A stretch of 64,000 nucleotides of DNA from Olsenella sp. KH3B4 (GCA_900111695.1 FOHD01000003.1:1-64000), one strand, 5' to 3'; positions 7,941 to 16,505 are shown, counted from the stretch's first letter. Notes: generated by a model from the sequence alone, not told the origin. Numbers and translations are program-made.

Positions 7941-9260
7941 CTAACTGCGCTTATCCTCCTGCTTGCGCTTCTCGACCATCTCGAGGAAGGCCGAGAATCT
8001 CGTGGACATCTGGCCCTCCATGCAGTTGGCGCGGTCGCAGGCGTCGCCGTCGAGCACCAGCACGGGCCAGCCGGCCCCCTCGAGCTGCCGACGGATGAGC
8101 TGCGCGGCGCCTGCCGTCTGCTTGCAGCCCCAGTGACAGAAGAGCACCACGGCGTCTGCGTTTGTCTCGCGCGCGAGATGCTCGATGCAGTCTGCCCGGC
8201 GCGTTGCGGGCCCGTTGAAGCAGCTGCGCACCAGGCGCTCGGCCATGAACTCAAAGGGGCTCGAGGCGTCGAACCAGGCTTCGCCGTCGGTGGGGACGTG
8301 CTCGAACATCATGTCGGACGCCACGATTTGCGACGTTTTGCTGGTGTTCACAAGCTCGCCGATCGACTCCAGGAAGTAGGGCGAGACGTGCGCCCACACC
8401 AGATTCACGCCCTCGTAGGGCGCGGCGGCGAGAAAGTCCCGCTGCATCTCGTGCGCCAGGTCTTCGCACTCGGGGAGCCCCAGCAAGAGGTGGAGGTCGA
8501 GCATCTCCATCATGTCGATGGTCATGGTGTTTGCCAGGTAGCGTCCGCGGCGCGTGGGGAGCGTGGCCGCAAGCTCCCGGATGGTGCGCTCGGAGCACGC
8601 GCAGGCCTGTCGCAGGCGCTCCTCGTCGAGCTTGCGCGAGAAGGCGTCCTCGGCGGCGTGGGCCATCTCGCGAAGCTCGTCTGCGACGTAGAGGACCGAG
8701 TCGCGCGAGACGTCGTAGGGGACGTCCACGTATGCGTGGGGGACGCCCCAGAAGCGGCCCAGGGTCTTGAAGGTGAGGTTGTTGGCATCACAGGCAACCG
8801 AGCAGCTAGCGAGCATGCGGGGCTTGCCCAGCACGCCCGAGGTGGCCATGCCCATGAGGATACGGTGGTAGGAGCAATAGGTCTCGGGTATGCCGCGTCC
8901 TTCGGCAGCGGCGATGAAGCCCCCCTCCGCTTGGGCGCCACTCGCGAAGGAGGCCACGGCCTCCGCCGTCACGGGACGCGCGCCCAGTGCGTGGAAGATC
9001 TCGTTGGGGGTGAAGACGCTTGTGACCACGGCGTTGTCGAAGTCTGCGAGCGCGCCTACCACAAAGTCCATGAAGAGCTGGTATCCGTGGTTGCCCGAGG
9101 GCAAGAGGTCACCGTAGGGTGCAAGGTGGACCTTGCCGCGCATGGCCTGGAAGCCCAGCATGAGCCAGTTGCGCACGAAGGCCGGCCGCGAAGAGAGGTT
9201 CTTCTCGGCAATGCCCCCGTACCAACCTATGAGGCGCTCGCCAGCTGACGGGCCGGCCAC
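7941..9260 (-). CDS. 2-hydroxyacyl-CoA dehydratase family (HgdB-like) Fe-S protein
   Basis: The predicted 439-residue protein starts at GTG 9260, placed 6 bases after GAGGAGG inside the end of the upstream protease gene. This choice removes a spurious extension that would overlap that gene. Likely cluster cysteines are in ETYCSYHR, SCSVACDANN and FCHWGCKQ, the last being the WGC(K/R) pattern of HgdB/BcrB-like subunits. With the fusion protein downstream it could form the two-subunit dehydratase or a double-cubane-type reductase. No CoA-transferase or acyl-CoA dehydrogenase gene is nearby, so the usual amino-acid fermentation context is missing. Confidence 0.85.
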   Translation of the reverse strand: MAGPSAGERLIGWYGGIAEKNLSSRPAFVRNWLMLGFQAMRGKVHLAPYGDLLPSGNHGYQLFMDFVVGALADFDNAVVTSVFTPNEIFHALGARPVTAEAVASFASGAQAEGGFIAAAEGRGIPETYCSYHRILMGMATSGVLGKPRMLASCSVACDANNLTFKTLGRFWGVPHAYVDVPYDVSRDSVLYVADELREMAHAAEDAFSRKLDEERLRQACACSERTIRELAATLPTRRGRYLANTMTIDMMEMLDLHLLLGLPECEDLAHEMQRDFLAAAPYEGVNLVWAHVSPYFLESIGELVNTSKTSQIVASDMMFEHVPTDGEAWFDASSPFEFMAERLVRSCFNGPATRRADCIEHLARETNADAVVLFCHWGCKQTAGAAQLIRRQLEGAGWPVLVLDGDACDRANCMEGQMSTRFSAFLEMVEKRKQEDKRS

Positions 9261-9261
9261 G

Positions 9262-12231
9262 CTACGCCTCCTCGCTGCCGACGAGCTCGCGCACGTCGAG
9301 GTCGAGGCCAGACGCCTCGATGGCCTCGCGCGGGCCAAAGACGCAGACGCCCGCGGAGGCGGAGTTGGGCTCGAGCGCGGGCGCAAGCGCGCGCACGGCG
9401 TCGGCGGTGGTGTCGAGCTCCTGCTGGCGAATGATGTTTCTCCAGTTGGCCGGCCTGCCGTTGAAGCGCTGCGCGTCCTGCCGGCGGGCAAGCGCGCGGG
9501 GCTTCTCGGGAGCGTCCTGCGCCGCCACGGATGAGACAATATAGCCGGAGAGCTCGTCGTCTGTGGGTACCCACTTGGCAAGCCACGCGGCAGCACCGTC
9601 GTAGTGCTCGAGCGTAGAGGCCACATTGGGGTCGCGGAACGACCAGAACCTGCGAATGCCCTCGGTTGTGCGGCTGAAGCCCACGCCGTAGGCCCCACCC
9701 TTCACGCGGACCTCGTTCCAGAGGTAGTCAAAGCTGAGGGCGCGGGTCGCTACCTGCCAGGTGCCCAGCGTACCGGCGTCAGCCGCAGTTGGCGCAGCGC
9801 CGCGTGCAACGAAGGAGACGTTCGAGGGAATCACGAAGCCCTCGCGCGCGACCTTGGGGGAGGGAATCTGGAGCCTGTGCTCGCAGACGTTCTCGCCCTG
9901 CTCCTCGAGGCCCAGCGTGCCTCCAAGCTCCCAGAAGCGCGCGCGGTCGTCGGCAGAGCCGGTAAAGCTCACCGTGACCTCGTCGGCGGTGAAGATGCGG
10001 TCCGCCAGGTTGGGGAGAATCTCCTGGAGAGCAGGGAGCCTGCGGTCCCAGTTGGCGAGGAGTCGCTTGAGGAAGAGGTAGTAGTCGATGCCGCCCATCT
10101 GGCTCGATGCCACCGATGCGGACGAGAAGTAGCTTGTAGCGCGGGCGGCCGCCGCCGTGTGGCCCGAGTTCACGAAGTACTGCTCGAGGGCGACCTTGCG
10201 TTGCGTGAGGATGTCGCGCATACGGCTGCCGTCGAGGTAGAGCGTCTTGGCCCAGACCTCCTGCGGGATGCTCGCCAGGGCGTCGACCTTCTCGGAAAGG
10301 GCGCTCGCGCTCACCACGAGCATGGGGCGGGCAAACGAGAGGTCATCATCGCGACCGTAGGTCTCGTAGCCAAAGCCAAGGTTGCCGAGGTTTGTCTCGA
10401 CCAGCGTGTCGAGGTCCGACGCCGTGTGGAGCTTGGTGTCGAGCTTGCCGAGAAGATCGGTGAGCACGCCCACGTAGGGAAGCTCGGCAAAGCCAACGCG
10501 CCGCAGGTCAAAGTAGTGATAGACGTAGTCGATGTGGCGGGTGTCAAGCTCGTGGGCAACGCAGGGGAGCGGCGCCTCGACGTCTTTTGCCTCGGGGTCT
10601 GGGCGCGCGGGCTCGATGTCCGCAACGGTGAGCGTGGGGAGCGTGGCCAGGGCCTCCGGGGAGTCCGGCGCCTCCTGCTCGGCACGGAGCGCCTCGACCT
10701 CGCGGCGCACGGCCTCGACGTCCTCGTCGCTCATCTGCGCGCGCAGCTGGGTCAGCTCCTGTGCCTCCTCGGCTGCGTCGCCGCCCTCCGTGGGAACGAG
10801 CTCGGCCAGTGCGGAGTGGGGGTTCTCGCACACAATCTGCTTGAGCAGGTCCTCGAACATGTTGTTTTCCAGGCCCTTCTTGAGAACGGCCAGAGCCTCC
10901 TCGTACCTAAGGTAGTCGAAGGGGTGATCGTCGTCGTAGAGCCAGCTCGAGAGCGCCTGCATCGAGAGGGCAACGCCGTCGGTGGCCCAGGAGCCAAAGT
11001 CGCGCTCGCGCAGGTTGAACTCCGCCTGGGCAAGGGAGGCCTCGAGCTTGTCGCGGGGGATGCCGTTCTCTGCAAACTCGCGGCAGGAGTCCTCGATGAG
11101 CTTGCGGAAGCGATTCGCCACGTCCGCATGGGCGCCCTTGAGCAGGAAGACCACCTCGGGCTGTGCCACGCCGTCGACGAGCACGGCCTGGAAGTCGTTG
11201 GCCAGCCCGGCGTCGAGCACGCGGCGCTTGAGCGGCGCCTCGTTGGAGCCGCAGAGCGCGTCGAGCAGCACGTCCACGGCAAGCACGCGCGTGCGCTGGC
11301 TGGACGTGGCAACAACGTATGCCAGGCCCACGGAGGCGTTGTCGGGGGCGGTTGCCATCTCGACCCTCACCGGAGCTGCGGTAACCGCAGGCTGGAGCGG
11401 CAGGGGGTTGGGCGTGCCCGCCTGGCGGTTCTCGGCCCCACGGAAGCGCTTGTCAATGAAGGCCAGCTCGCGGTCGATGTCCATGTCACCGTAAAGGATG
11501 GTGTAGCTGTTGGGAAGGGCGTAGTGGCGGGCGTGCGCGTCGAGAAATCCCTCGTACGTGAGGGTAGGGATGGCGCGCGGCGCACCGCCGGACTCAAAGC
11601 GGTAGGGGCTCTGGGGGAAGAGCGCGCGCGAGAGTGCCAGGTCAAGGACCTCGTCCGGGTCTGAGAGGGCGCCCTTCATCTCGTTGAAGACCACGCCGTT
11701 GTACGAGAGCGAGCCGTCATCCGCCGCCTCAAGGTGCCAGCCCTCCTGCTCGAAGATGCGGCGGCGGTGGTAGATGGCCGGGTGAAGGACGGCGTCCAGG
11801 TAGACGCCCATGAGGTTCTCGAGGTCGGCCGTGTTGGTGGAGGCCACCGGGTACATGGTCTTGTCCGGGAACGTGAGGGCGTTCAAGAAGGTCTGCATGG
11901 ACGTCTTGAGCAGGTTGACGAAGGGCTCCTTCACGGGATAGGCGTCGGAGCCGCAGAGCACGGAGTGCTCGATGATGTGGAAGACGCCCGTGTCGTCTGC
12001 GGGTGGCGTCTTGAAGGCAATGGAGAAGGACTTGTTGTTGTCGGCGCACGAGATCCACATGGCGCGGGCGCCCGAAGCCTGGTGGCGCAGCACGTAGATG
12101 GTGCCGGAGACCTCGGGGACGGGGGTTGCGGACACCACCTCGAAGCCGGCGTGCGCGCTGCCGGGTGCAAGCGATGGGTCGGGCGTGAGGTAGTCCCGCT
12201 TGGGTGCTGTGGTGATGCCTTCGGATGCCAT
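9262..12231 (-). CDS. M16C metalloprotease, PreP/Cym1-like (insulinase family)
   Basis: This 989-residue protein has the size and fold order of presequence-protease-like M16C enzymes. The inverted zinc motif HxxEH is present as HIIEH (His85, Glu88, His89), followed by SVLCGSDAYPVKEPF, a family hallmark. The early segment places Asn-Ala-Leu-Thr-Phe-Pro-Asp-Lys-Thr (LNALTFPDKT) near the active-site chamber. These enzymes cut short unfolded peptides. No signal peptide is visible, so it is probably cytoplasmic. The stop lies one base from the start of the HgdB-like gene, whose ribosome site is inside this gene, which suggests one transcript. A functional link with the Fe-S proteins is not evident. 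Confidence 0.93.
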   Translation of the reverse strand: MASEGITTAPKRDYLTPDPSLAPGSAHAGFEVVSATPVPEVSGTIYVLRHQASGARAMWISCADNNKSFSIAFKTPPADDTGVFHIIEHSVLCGSDAYPVKEPFVNLLKTSMQTFLNALTFPDKTMYPVASTNTADLENLMGVYLDAVLHPAIYHRRRIFEQEGWHLEAADDGSLSYNGVVFNEMKGALSDPDEVLDLALSRALFPQSPYRFESGGAPRAIPTLTYEGFLDAHARHYALPNSYTILYGDMDIDRELAFIDKRFRGAENRQAGTPNPLPLQPAVTAAPVRVEMATAPDNASVGLAYVVATSSQRTRVLAVDVLLDALCGSNEAPLKRRVLDAGLANDFQAVLVDGVAQPEVVFLLKGAHADVANRFRKLIEDSCREFAENGIPRDKLEASLAQAEFNLRERDFGSWATDGVALSMQALSSWLYDDDHPFDYLRYEEALAVLKKGLENNMFEDLLKQIVCENPHSALAELVPTEGGDAAEEAQELTQLRAQMSDEDVEAVRREVEALRAEQEAPDSPEALATLPTLTVADIEPARPDPEAKDVEAPLPCVAHELDTRHIDYVYHYFDLRRVGFAELPYVGVLTDLLGKLDTKLHTASDLDTLVETNLGNLGFGYETYGRDDDLSFARPMLVVSASALSEKVDALASIPQEVWAKTLYLDGSRMRDILTQRKVALEQYFVNSGHTAAAARATSYFSSASVASSQMGGIDYYLFLKRLLANWDRRLPALQEILPNLADRIFTADEVTVSFTGSADDRARFWELGGTLGLEEQGENVCEHRLQIPSPKVAREGFVIPSNVSFVARGAAPTAADAGTLGTWQVATRALSFDYLWNEVRVKGGAYGVGFSRTTEGIRRFWSFRDPNVASTLEHYDGAAAWLAKWVPTDDELSGYIVSSVAAQDAPEKPRALARRQDAQRFNGRPANWRNIIRQQELDTTADAVRALAPALEPNSASAGVCVFGPREAIEASGLDLDVRELVGSEEA

Positions 12232-12410
12232 GGTTCCTCCTAGCGATGTGCGGGCGCGCGATGGCCGGCTTGCGTTCCCGCGACAAAGGGTGGCACGCGG
12301 CCGGCGCTGTCGTTATTCAAGAAGAAGCTTAACACGCATGGTATGGTGCCCGTTTTTCCCAGCAAGCAGACTCGCTTGCCGCCGAGAGGGGTGTTCCGCT
12401 GTAGAATCGC

Positions 12411-12441
12411 ATGAGACAAAGGGACAGTCCCTTTGTCTCAT
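12411..12441. repeat. 31-bp perfect palindrome, family C, copy 1
   Basis: Arms of 15 bases (left arm ATGAGACAAAGGGAC) flank a single central A and are perfectly complementary. The same element, with T at the centre, occurs at 42443-42473. Here it ends 23 bases before the start codon of the EamA transporter, so its hairpin would lie in that message's leader. Confidence 0.85.
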
Positions 12442-12464
12442 CCGAGAAAGGCGAGGACTGCTCG

Positions 12465-13376
12465 ATGACAGAGGAATTGCCGCTCAGTGACGAGCAGCGC
12501 CGCAAACGAATTCTTCGCGGTGTGGTGTGCACGCTCGTGGGCGGCACCTTCTGGGGCATCAACGGCACGGCGTCGAAGCTGCTCATGGATGCATACGCGG
12601 TTGACCCTCTGTGGCTTGCGTGCTTTCGTGAGCTTGCTGCCTGCTGGCTCTTTCTTGCGGCGGCGCGCGTTACCAACAAGGGGCAGGTCACCCGTGCACT
12701 TCACGACCCGCGTTCGCTGGTGGGGATCTTTGGCGTGAGCCTTGGTGCGATTCTCTTCTCGCAGGTTGCCTACCTCGAGGCCATCAACTGGACAAACTCC
12801 GCCACGGCGACAGTCATGCAGAGCCTAGGGATGCTCGCCGTGCTCACGTACGTCTGCGTGAAGATGCGGCGCGGGCCAAAGCGCCGCGAGGTTCTGGGAG
12901 TGATACTTGCCCTGGTGGGGACCTACCTTTTGGCGACGGGAGGCAATCCCGGGCAGCTCAGCCTGCCCGTGGGCGGGCTTGTGTGGGGGCTTCTCTGCGC
13001 GGCGGCGTCCGCTTGCCTCTCGATTCTGCCGGCGCGCCAGCTTGCGAAGTGGGGCAACTTTGTGGTGAACGGCTTGGCGTTTCTCTTCTCGGGCGTCATC
13101 CTGCTTGTTGCGTATAGGCCCTGGGAGCACATGCCGCAGCTTGATGCGACGGCCGTGGCTCTGCTCGCATTCATGGTGGTTGTGGGGACGTTTGGCGCGT
13201 ATGCCCTCTACCTGCAGGGCGTGAAGGACGCGGGCTCCATGCGCGCGAGCCTGCTGGGGACCATAGAGCCGCTCACTGCGACGGTGACCTCGGTCCTGTG
13301 GCTGGGTACGAGCTTCTCGCCAGCCGACCTTGCGGGCTTTGCGCTGGTGCTTGCGATGGTGTACCTCACGGCGTAG
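12465..13376 (+). CDS. EamA/DMT-superfamily transporter
   Basis: This 303-residue integral membrane protein has the two-fold EamA repeat of about five helices each, 10 in total. It begins with a short acidic cytoplasmic tail, then GVVCTLVGGTFWGINGTASKLL. Residues IEPLTATVTSVLWLG near the end match the family's E-P-x-x-A motif. DMT carriers export or import small metabolites such as amino acids or drugs; the substrate cannot be told here. I chose ATG 12465, after GCGAGGA, because a longer frame would begin inside the palindrome at 12411-12441. Confidence 0.88.
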   Translation: MTEELPLSDEQRRKRILRGVVCTLVGGTFWGINGTASKLLMDAYAVDPLWLACFRELAACWLFLAAARVTNKGQVTRALHDPRSLVGIFGVSLGAILFSQVAYLEAINWTNSATATVMQSLGMLAVLTYVCVKMRRGPKRREVLGVILALVGTYLLATGGNPGQLSLPVGGLVWGLLCAAASACLSILPARQLAKWGNFVVNGLAFLFSGVILLVAYRPWEHMPQLDATAVALLAFMVVVGTFGAYALYLQGVKDAGSMRASLLGTIEPLTATVTSVLWLGTSFSPADLAGFALVLAMVYLTA

Positions 13377-13705
13377 CCGTCGGTTGGCGCTTGGCCGCTG
13401 GCGTTCTGGCTGCCGGCGAGCCGGCCGCTGGCGGAGGGGCCTCTGGCGGAGGGGCCTTAGGGCAAAACTGCGGTTTAATTGCAGTGTCCAAGAGGGGTGC
13501 AAGCCATGTACCTGCGGTTTCTCTCAGCGACGCACGATGCTAACTGCAATTAAGCCGCAGTTTTTCTGGAGCGCGGGGGCGGGCGAGCGCGAGCGCGTGC
13601 GAGAGCGCGGATGGGGAGCGCGACGAATGGGCGCGTCAGGCGCCGATTATTCGACGAGAAACGGCGGAATGGCGGCGATCCGGCCCTATCCCCGGATGTC
13701 GAGGT
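13377..13705. other. Intergenic region with tandem repeat and 101-bp element copy 2
   Basis: No gene is visible. A perfect 15-bp tandem duplication (CTGGCGGAGGGGCCT at 13428-13442 and 13443-13457) lies just before repeat copy 2 (13464-13564). After it comes GCGAGCGCGAGCGC-type low-complexity DNA up to about 13620. The remainder leads to the 3' end of the nuclease gene on the other strand. Confidence 0.65.
13464..13564 (+). repeat. 101-bp element, copy 2
   Basis: Arms are 13464-13483 and 13545-13564. They pair at every position except one, which would be a G-U wobble in RNA. The core 13511-13544 differs from the other copies by a single base (GATGC against GAGGC). The 27 bases after the left arm are unlike those of the other copies. 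With copy 3 it brackets the nuclease-like gene in direct orientation. Confidence 0.85.
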
Positions 13706-14848
13706 CTATGCGCCGATTGCGTCATACGAGGCGAGCAGGGCATCAAGCCACCCGTCATCGTCCTCGGGTGGAAGCTGGATTCTCGTTCCTTGTACTCCCA
13801 GTACCTCGCTGCGGAGCCATGCCCTTCTCTGCCTAAAATGCGGTGTTTCTTCTGGAAGCTCGTGGTCGAGCCATCCGGCAAGCTGGTGCAGTATGCCTTC
13901 GAAGACGAGAAGGTCATAGACCTCGGGGGAGGTGAGCGTCATCGCGCGGATGCCCATCACCTTGTATCCCTTCATGCGACGTGACGTGTCCGCGGTTCCC
14001 TGGCGGCCGCCGTGCCAGAGGAATCCGGTTGCCTCCACGGCGACCCCGTGATCCGGCCAAAAGAAATCCGGCTTGATCCAGGACGAGCCGAAAAGGCGTT
14101 GAGCCGTGCCGGAAACTTCGAGTGTTGAGTTAACAAGGGGCTTGGGGATGCCGGCACTGCCGTTTGCCCGTCCACAGAAGGCAAGCGTGTAGATCTGGGC
14201 CTCTAGCGGAGAAGCAAGGCCATCTGCCGCGAGAGACAGTGATCTACCAAGCAGCCGCGAACCCCAAGCTCGCGGCATGGCGGTGGCATAGGAGCGTATG
14301 CGGTCCAAGCTGGAGAGCGGTGGCAACCCGTAGACTGTCGTTGGGCCTGCGCATGCCTTCTCGTCGTCTCGCCGCTCGAAGCTCGTTCCCGAAATCTGTT
14401 CATAGAAGGGGACTGCCTCTGGCCGGAGGATTCTGTAGCTGCCAATCACTTGGTCAACGAGCAGCGCGAGCTTTGGCCTGCTCAGAGAACGGGCCATCTG
14501 CATCAGAGCCATCTCTGGGGGACAGACAAAGGGGTTCTCGCCAGTATGGCTAGCTGATACCAAGTCGCCAAACGGCTGTCCATAGGACCATCCGTGCGGA
14601 ACAACCTGTTCGTTTGACCTGAGCCCGGGCCTATTCGAGACGATTATGTGTACTGGCTTTGGCAGCCCAGAAAGATGGGCGACCCTGGAACGTCGCTGCT
14701 CGAGGGATGATGTGTCGAGAAGGGCGAGAGATTCGATGCCACCTCTGACCTGGGGAGTCATGCCGTGTGGTTGTGAGGGCGCCTTATTCCCCAGCCCCAG
14801 GAGGTCGTACGCCTCAATACTCGAGATATGTCCAAGTAGCATCTTCAT
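13706..14848 (-). CDS. AbiEi-like/DUF559-type protein with Vsr-fold nuclease domain
   Basis: The roughly 380-residue protein has no signal peptide. The middle contains VHIIVSNRPGLRS and CPPEMALMQMARSLSRPKLALLVDQVIGSY, the pattern of AbiEi-family proteins. Residues near 285-330 (KPDFFWPDHGVAVEATGFLWHGG, then SRRMKGYKVMGIRAMTLT, given in parts) match the Vsr/DUF559 PD-(D/E)XK-like nuclease core, with Asp in PDFFW and Glu in VEATG as likely metal ligands. Codon use looks less GC-biased than the neighbours, and the gene sits between two direct 101-bp repeats, hinting at acquisition. The start is uncertain: GTG 14854, ATG 14848 or ATG 14842, none with a strong ribosome site. No paired toxin gene is adjacent. 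Confidence 0.7.
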   Translation of the reverse strand: MKMLLGHISSIEAYDLLGLGNKAPSQPHGMTPQVRGGIESLALLDTSSLEQRRSRVAHLSGLPKPVHIIVSNRPGLRSNEQVVPHGWSYGQPFGDLVSASHTGENPFVCPPEMALMQMARSLSRPKLALLVDQVIGSYRILRPEAVPFYEQISGTSFERRDDEKACAGPTTVYGLPPLSSLDRIRSYATAMPRAWGSRLLGRSLSLAADGLASPLEAQIYTLAFCGRANGSAGIPKPLVNSTLEVSGTAQRLFGSSWIKPDFFWPDHGVAVEATGFLWHGGRQGTADTSRRMKGYKVMGIRAMTLTSPEVYDLLVFEGILHQLAGWLDHELPEETPHFRQRRAWLRSEVLGVQGTRIQLPPEDDDGWLDALLASYDAIGA

Positions 14849-14922
14849 GCACACATGATAGCTGCTGCGATGGTGGGGCTGCGGGTGTGTCGACGGGCGA
14901 GCGCGAATAGCCCCGGGACAAG

Positions 14923-15023
14923 AAAACTGCGGCTTAATTGCACCCCAAGAAAAGGGTGCGAGTCGCCTACCTGCGGTTTCTCTCAGCGACGCACGAGGCT
15001 AACTGCAATTAAGCCGCAGTTTT
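14923..15023 (+). repeat. 101-bp element, copy 3
   Basis: Perfect 20-bp arms lie at 14923-14942 and 15004-15023, with the shared core at 14970-15003. The 27 variable bases start with CACCCC...GGGTG, which can form a small internal hairpin. The copy lies about 70 bases upstream of the nuclease gene's start, so it may fall in its promoter region. Confidence 0.85.
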
Positions 15024-15038
15024 TCCTGGGATGGGGTT

Positions 15039-15115
15039 GCGTCGACGTTGAGAGGGGTCGACACTGCGTCGACGTTGAGAGGGGGTCGACGCCGCGACGG
15101 CGTTGAGGGTCCCGA
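15039..15115. repeat. Short tandem repeat, about 2.7 units of 27-29 bp
   Basis: The unit GCGTCGACGTTGAGAGGGG plus TCGAC occurs at 15039 and 15066 and in a decayed form from about 15094. It lies between repeat copy 3 and the stop of the cell-wall hydrolase gene. The unit contains SalI-like GTCGAC palindromes. Confidence 0.7.
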
Positions 15116-15131
15116 GACGCCCCGTCCTCGC

Positions 15132-16250
15132 CTAGATTGCGGCCATGTTTGCTGCGACGGAGGAGTACCACGCCGACGAGTTGGGCGGGCAGTACTTCTG
15201 AGCCATCGCATAGGTGAGATAGCCGCCGTAGCCAGAGGCAAGTCCGGCGGCGTGGGCGTAGATGGCGCTCTCCCAGCTGCCCCAGCTCACGTTGCCCCAG
15301 CCCCACGCGTTGTGTGGGTAGGCGCAATAGAGGCCCTTGCTGCTCTCGACGGCAGAGATTGCGGGCGAGAGGCGCGGGTCGATGCCGTAGTCCCAGGCAG
15401 CGGCGGCAAAGGTGCTGCCGTAGCCAGCCAGCGGGGACCCGGCAAGGTAGGCGTCGATGCGAGCGCCCCACTGGGACACGAAGCTGTCCTTGTCGCTCTG
15501 CCAGTTGACGTTATCGCTGGAAGTGCTCGAGCTGCTGGAACTGCCGGAATCGCTCGAGGAATCACTGGAAGAACTGGAAGACTGAGGCACCTCGACGGTC
15601 GCCGTGTTGCCCGACTCGGTCTGGAAGGTCTGACCCTCGCTCTGGGCGGCCGCTTGAAGCGCCGCCTGGGCCTCTGCCTCTTGCGCTGCCTGCTCCTCTG
15701 CCATCTGCTGCTGCAGTGCCTCTCGAGCGGCAACCGCCGAGTCAAGCGCGTCCTGTGCGTTCTGGCGCTCGGTCTCGGCCTGCGAGAGCTGCGAATCAAG
15801 GTCTGCCTGCGTGTTTGAGAGCTCGGTCGTGAGGTCGACCAGAGACTGGATCTGATTCGTGTTGTACGAGGTCACGGAGTCCAGGAACTGGATGGTGGAA
15901 AGGAAGTCGTAGAAGCTGTCGGACGAGAGGATTAGCTCGACGAGCCCCTGCGAGCCCTGCTGCATCTTGTACTGGGCACGGATGCTCTGTGCTGCGGCGG
16001 CACGCACGTCAGGCAGTTGCGCCTCGATCTCGGAGATGCGCTGCTGGTTGTCGTCGATCTGCTGCTGCAGCTGTTCGACCTTCTCGTTTGCCGTGTTGAG
16101 CTCATCGTTGGTCTGCTCGACCTTTGCCTCGAGGTCATCGAGAGTATCGCCCCAGGCGACGGTGGGCCTTGCTGTGCTGACGCCAATTGCCATGGTGCAG
16201 GCAAGCGCAAGCGTAAGGACTCCTGATCGGGTTGTAGACGAGAGCGACAA
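15132..16250 (-). CDS. Secreted coiled-coil peptidoglycan hydrolase (PcsB-like N-terminus, lysozyme-like C-terminus)
   Basis: The 372-residue protein begins with a signal peptide (about residues 1-35, hydrophobic VLTLALACTMAIGVSTA, likely cut near AWG). Residues about 36-200 form a long coiled coil (DDLEAKVEQTNDELNTANEK, then Gln/Ala-rich heptads) like PcsB or RipA-type division hydrolases. A Ser-rich linker follows (about 225-250), then a compact C-terminal domain. It contains AAWDYGIDPRLSPAISAVESSKG, given here as the key segment, with Glu in AVESS as the probable catalytic acid of a glucosaminidase/lysozyme-like fold. It probably acts outside the membrane on septal peptidoglycan. Assignment of the C-terminal domain is by pattern only. 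Confidence 0.8.
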   Translation of the reverse strand: MSLSSTTRSGVLTLALACTMAIGVSTARPTVAWGDTLDDLEAKVEQTNDELNTANEKVEQLQQQIDDNQQRISEIEAQLPDVRAAAAQSIRAQYKMQQGSQGLVELILSSDSFYDFLSTIQFLDSVTSYNTNQIQSLVDLTTELSNTQADLDSQLSQAETERQNAQDALDSAVAAREALQQQMAEEQAAQEAEAQAALQAAAQSEGQTFQTESGNTATVEVPQSSSSSSDSSSDSGSSSSSSTSSDNVNWQSDKDSFVSQWGARIDAYLAGSPLAGYGSTFAAAAWDYGIDPRLSPAISAVESSKGLYCAYPHNAWGWGNVSWGSWESAIYAHAAGLASGYGGYLTYAMAQKYCPPNSSAWYSSVAANMAAI

Positions 16251-16379
16251 AGGTTACCTCCGTGACCGACGTTTACGGCGTGCCGTGGTACAGAACATGC
16301 CAACAGCGCAGCTAGATAACCTTAGCGTGAAAAATGAGGTATCACGGTTCCTGCAAAAGTCTCAAGTCGTCATATAGAG

Positions 16380-16411
16380 TTGCGGCCCCTCCAATCAGGA
16401 GGAGCCGCAAT
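16380..16411 (+). promoter_or_regulatory. Hairpin enclosing a strong Shine-Dalgarno sequence
   Basis: TTGCGGCCCCTCC pairs with GGAGGAGCCGCAA over 13 bases with one mismatch and a five-base loop (AATCA). The right arm contains AGGAGG, eight bases before an ATG at 16410. It could be a terminator stem without a T-run, or a translation switch for the following small frame. Confidence 0.45.
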
Positions 16412-16505
16412 GAAAAAACCGATATATACCTGCGACTTTACAAATCCCCTGAGCCACTCCCTCGCGCGGGAGAACAAGCTGTGGGATTTCTGTGGGATAC
16501 CGTGA
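16410..16505 (+). CDS. Possible 31-residue small protein
   Basis: ATG at 16410 follows AGGAGG at good spacing and opens 31 codons (MKKPIYTCDFTNPLSHS..., ending in TGA at 16503-16505). The peptide starts with lysines, is not hydrophobic, and resembles nothing I recognise. It faces away from both neighbours. Support is limited to the ribosome site; it may be a decayed gene fragment. Confidence 0.3.
   Translation: MKKPIYTCDFTNPLSHSLARENKLWDFCGIP

Noticed and set aside
9604..11664. A 686-codon open frame on the plus strand
   Set aside because: It is antisense to the M16 protease gene and has no recognisable domain or ribosome site.
1149..15023. One frame stays open through all three 101-bp elements and gives a shared peptide around TCGFSQRRT and LTAIK
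   Set aside because: There is no start codon with a ribosome site, the element is only about 34 codons long, and the similarity follows from the conserved DNA core. Palindromic ends also give similar peptides on the other strand.
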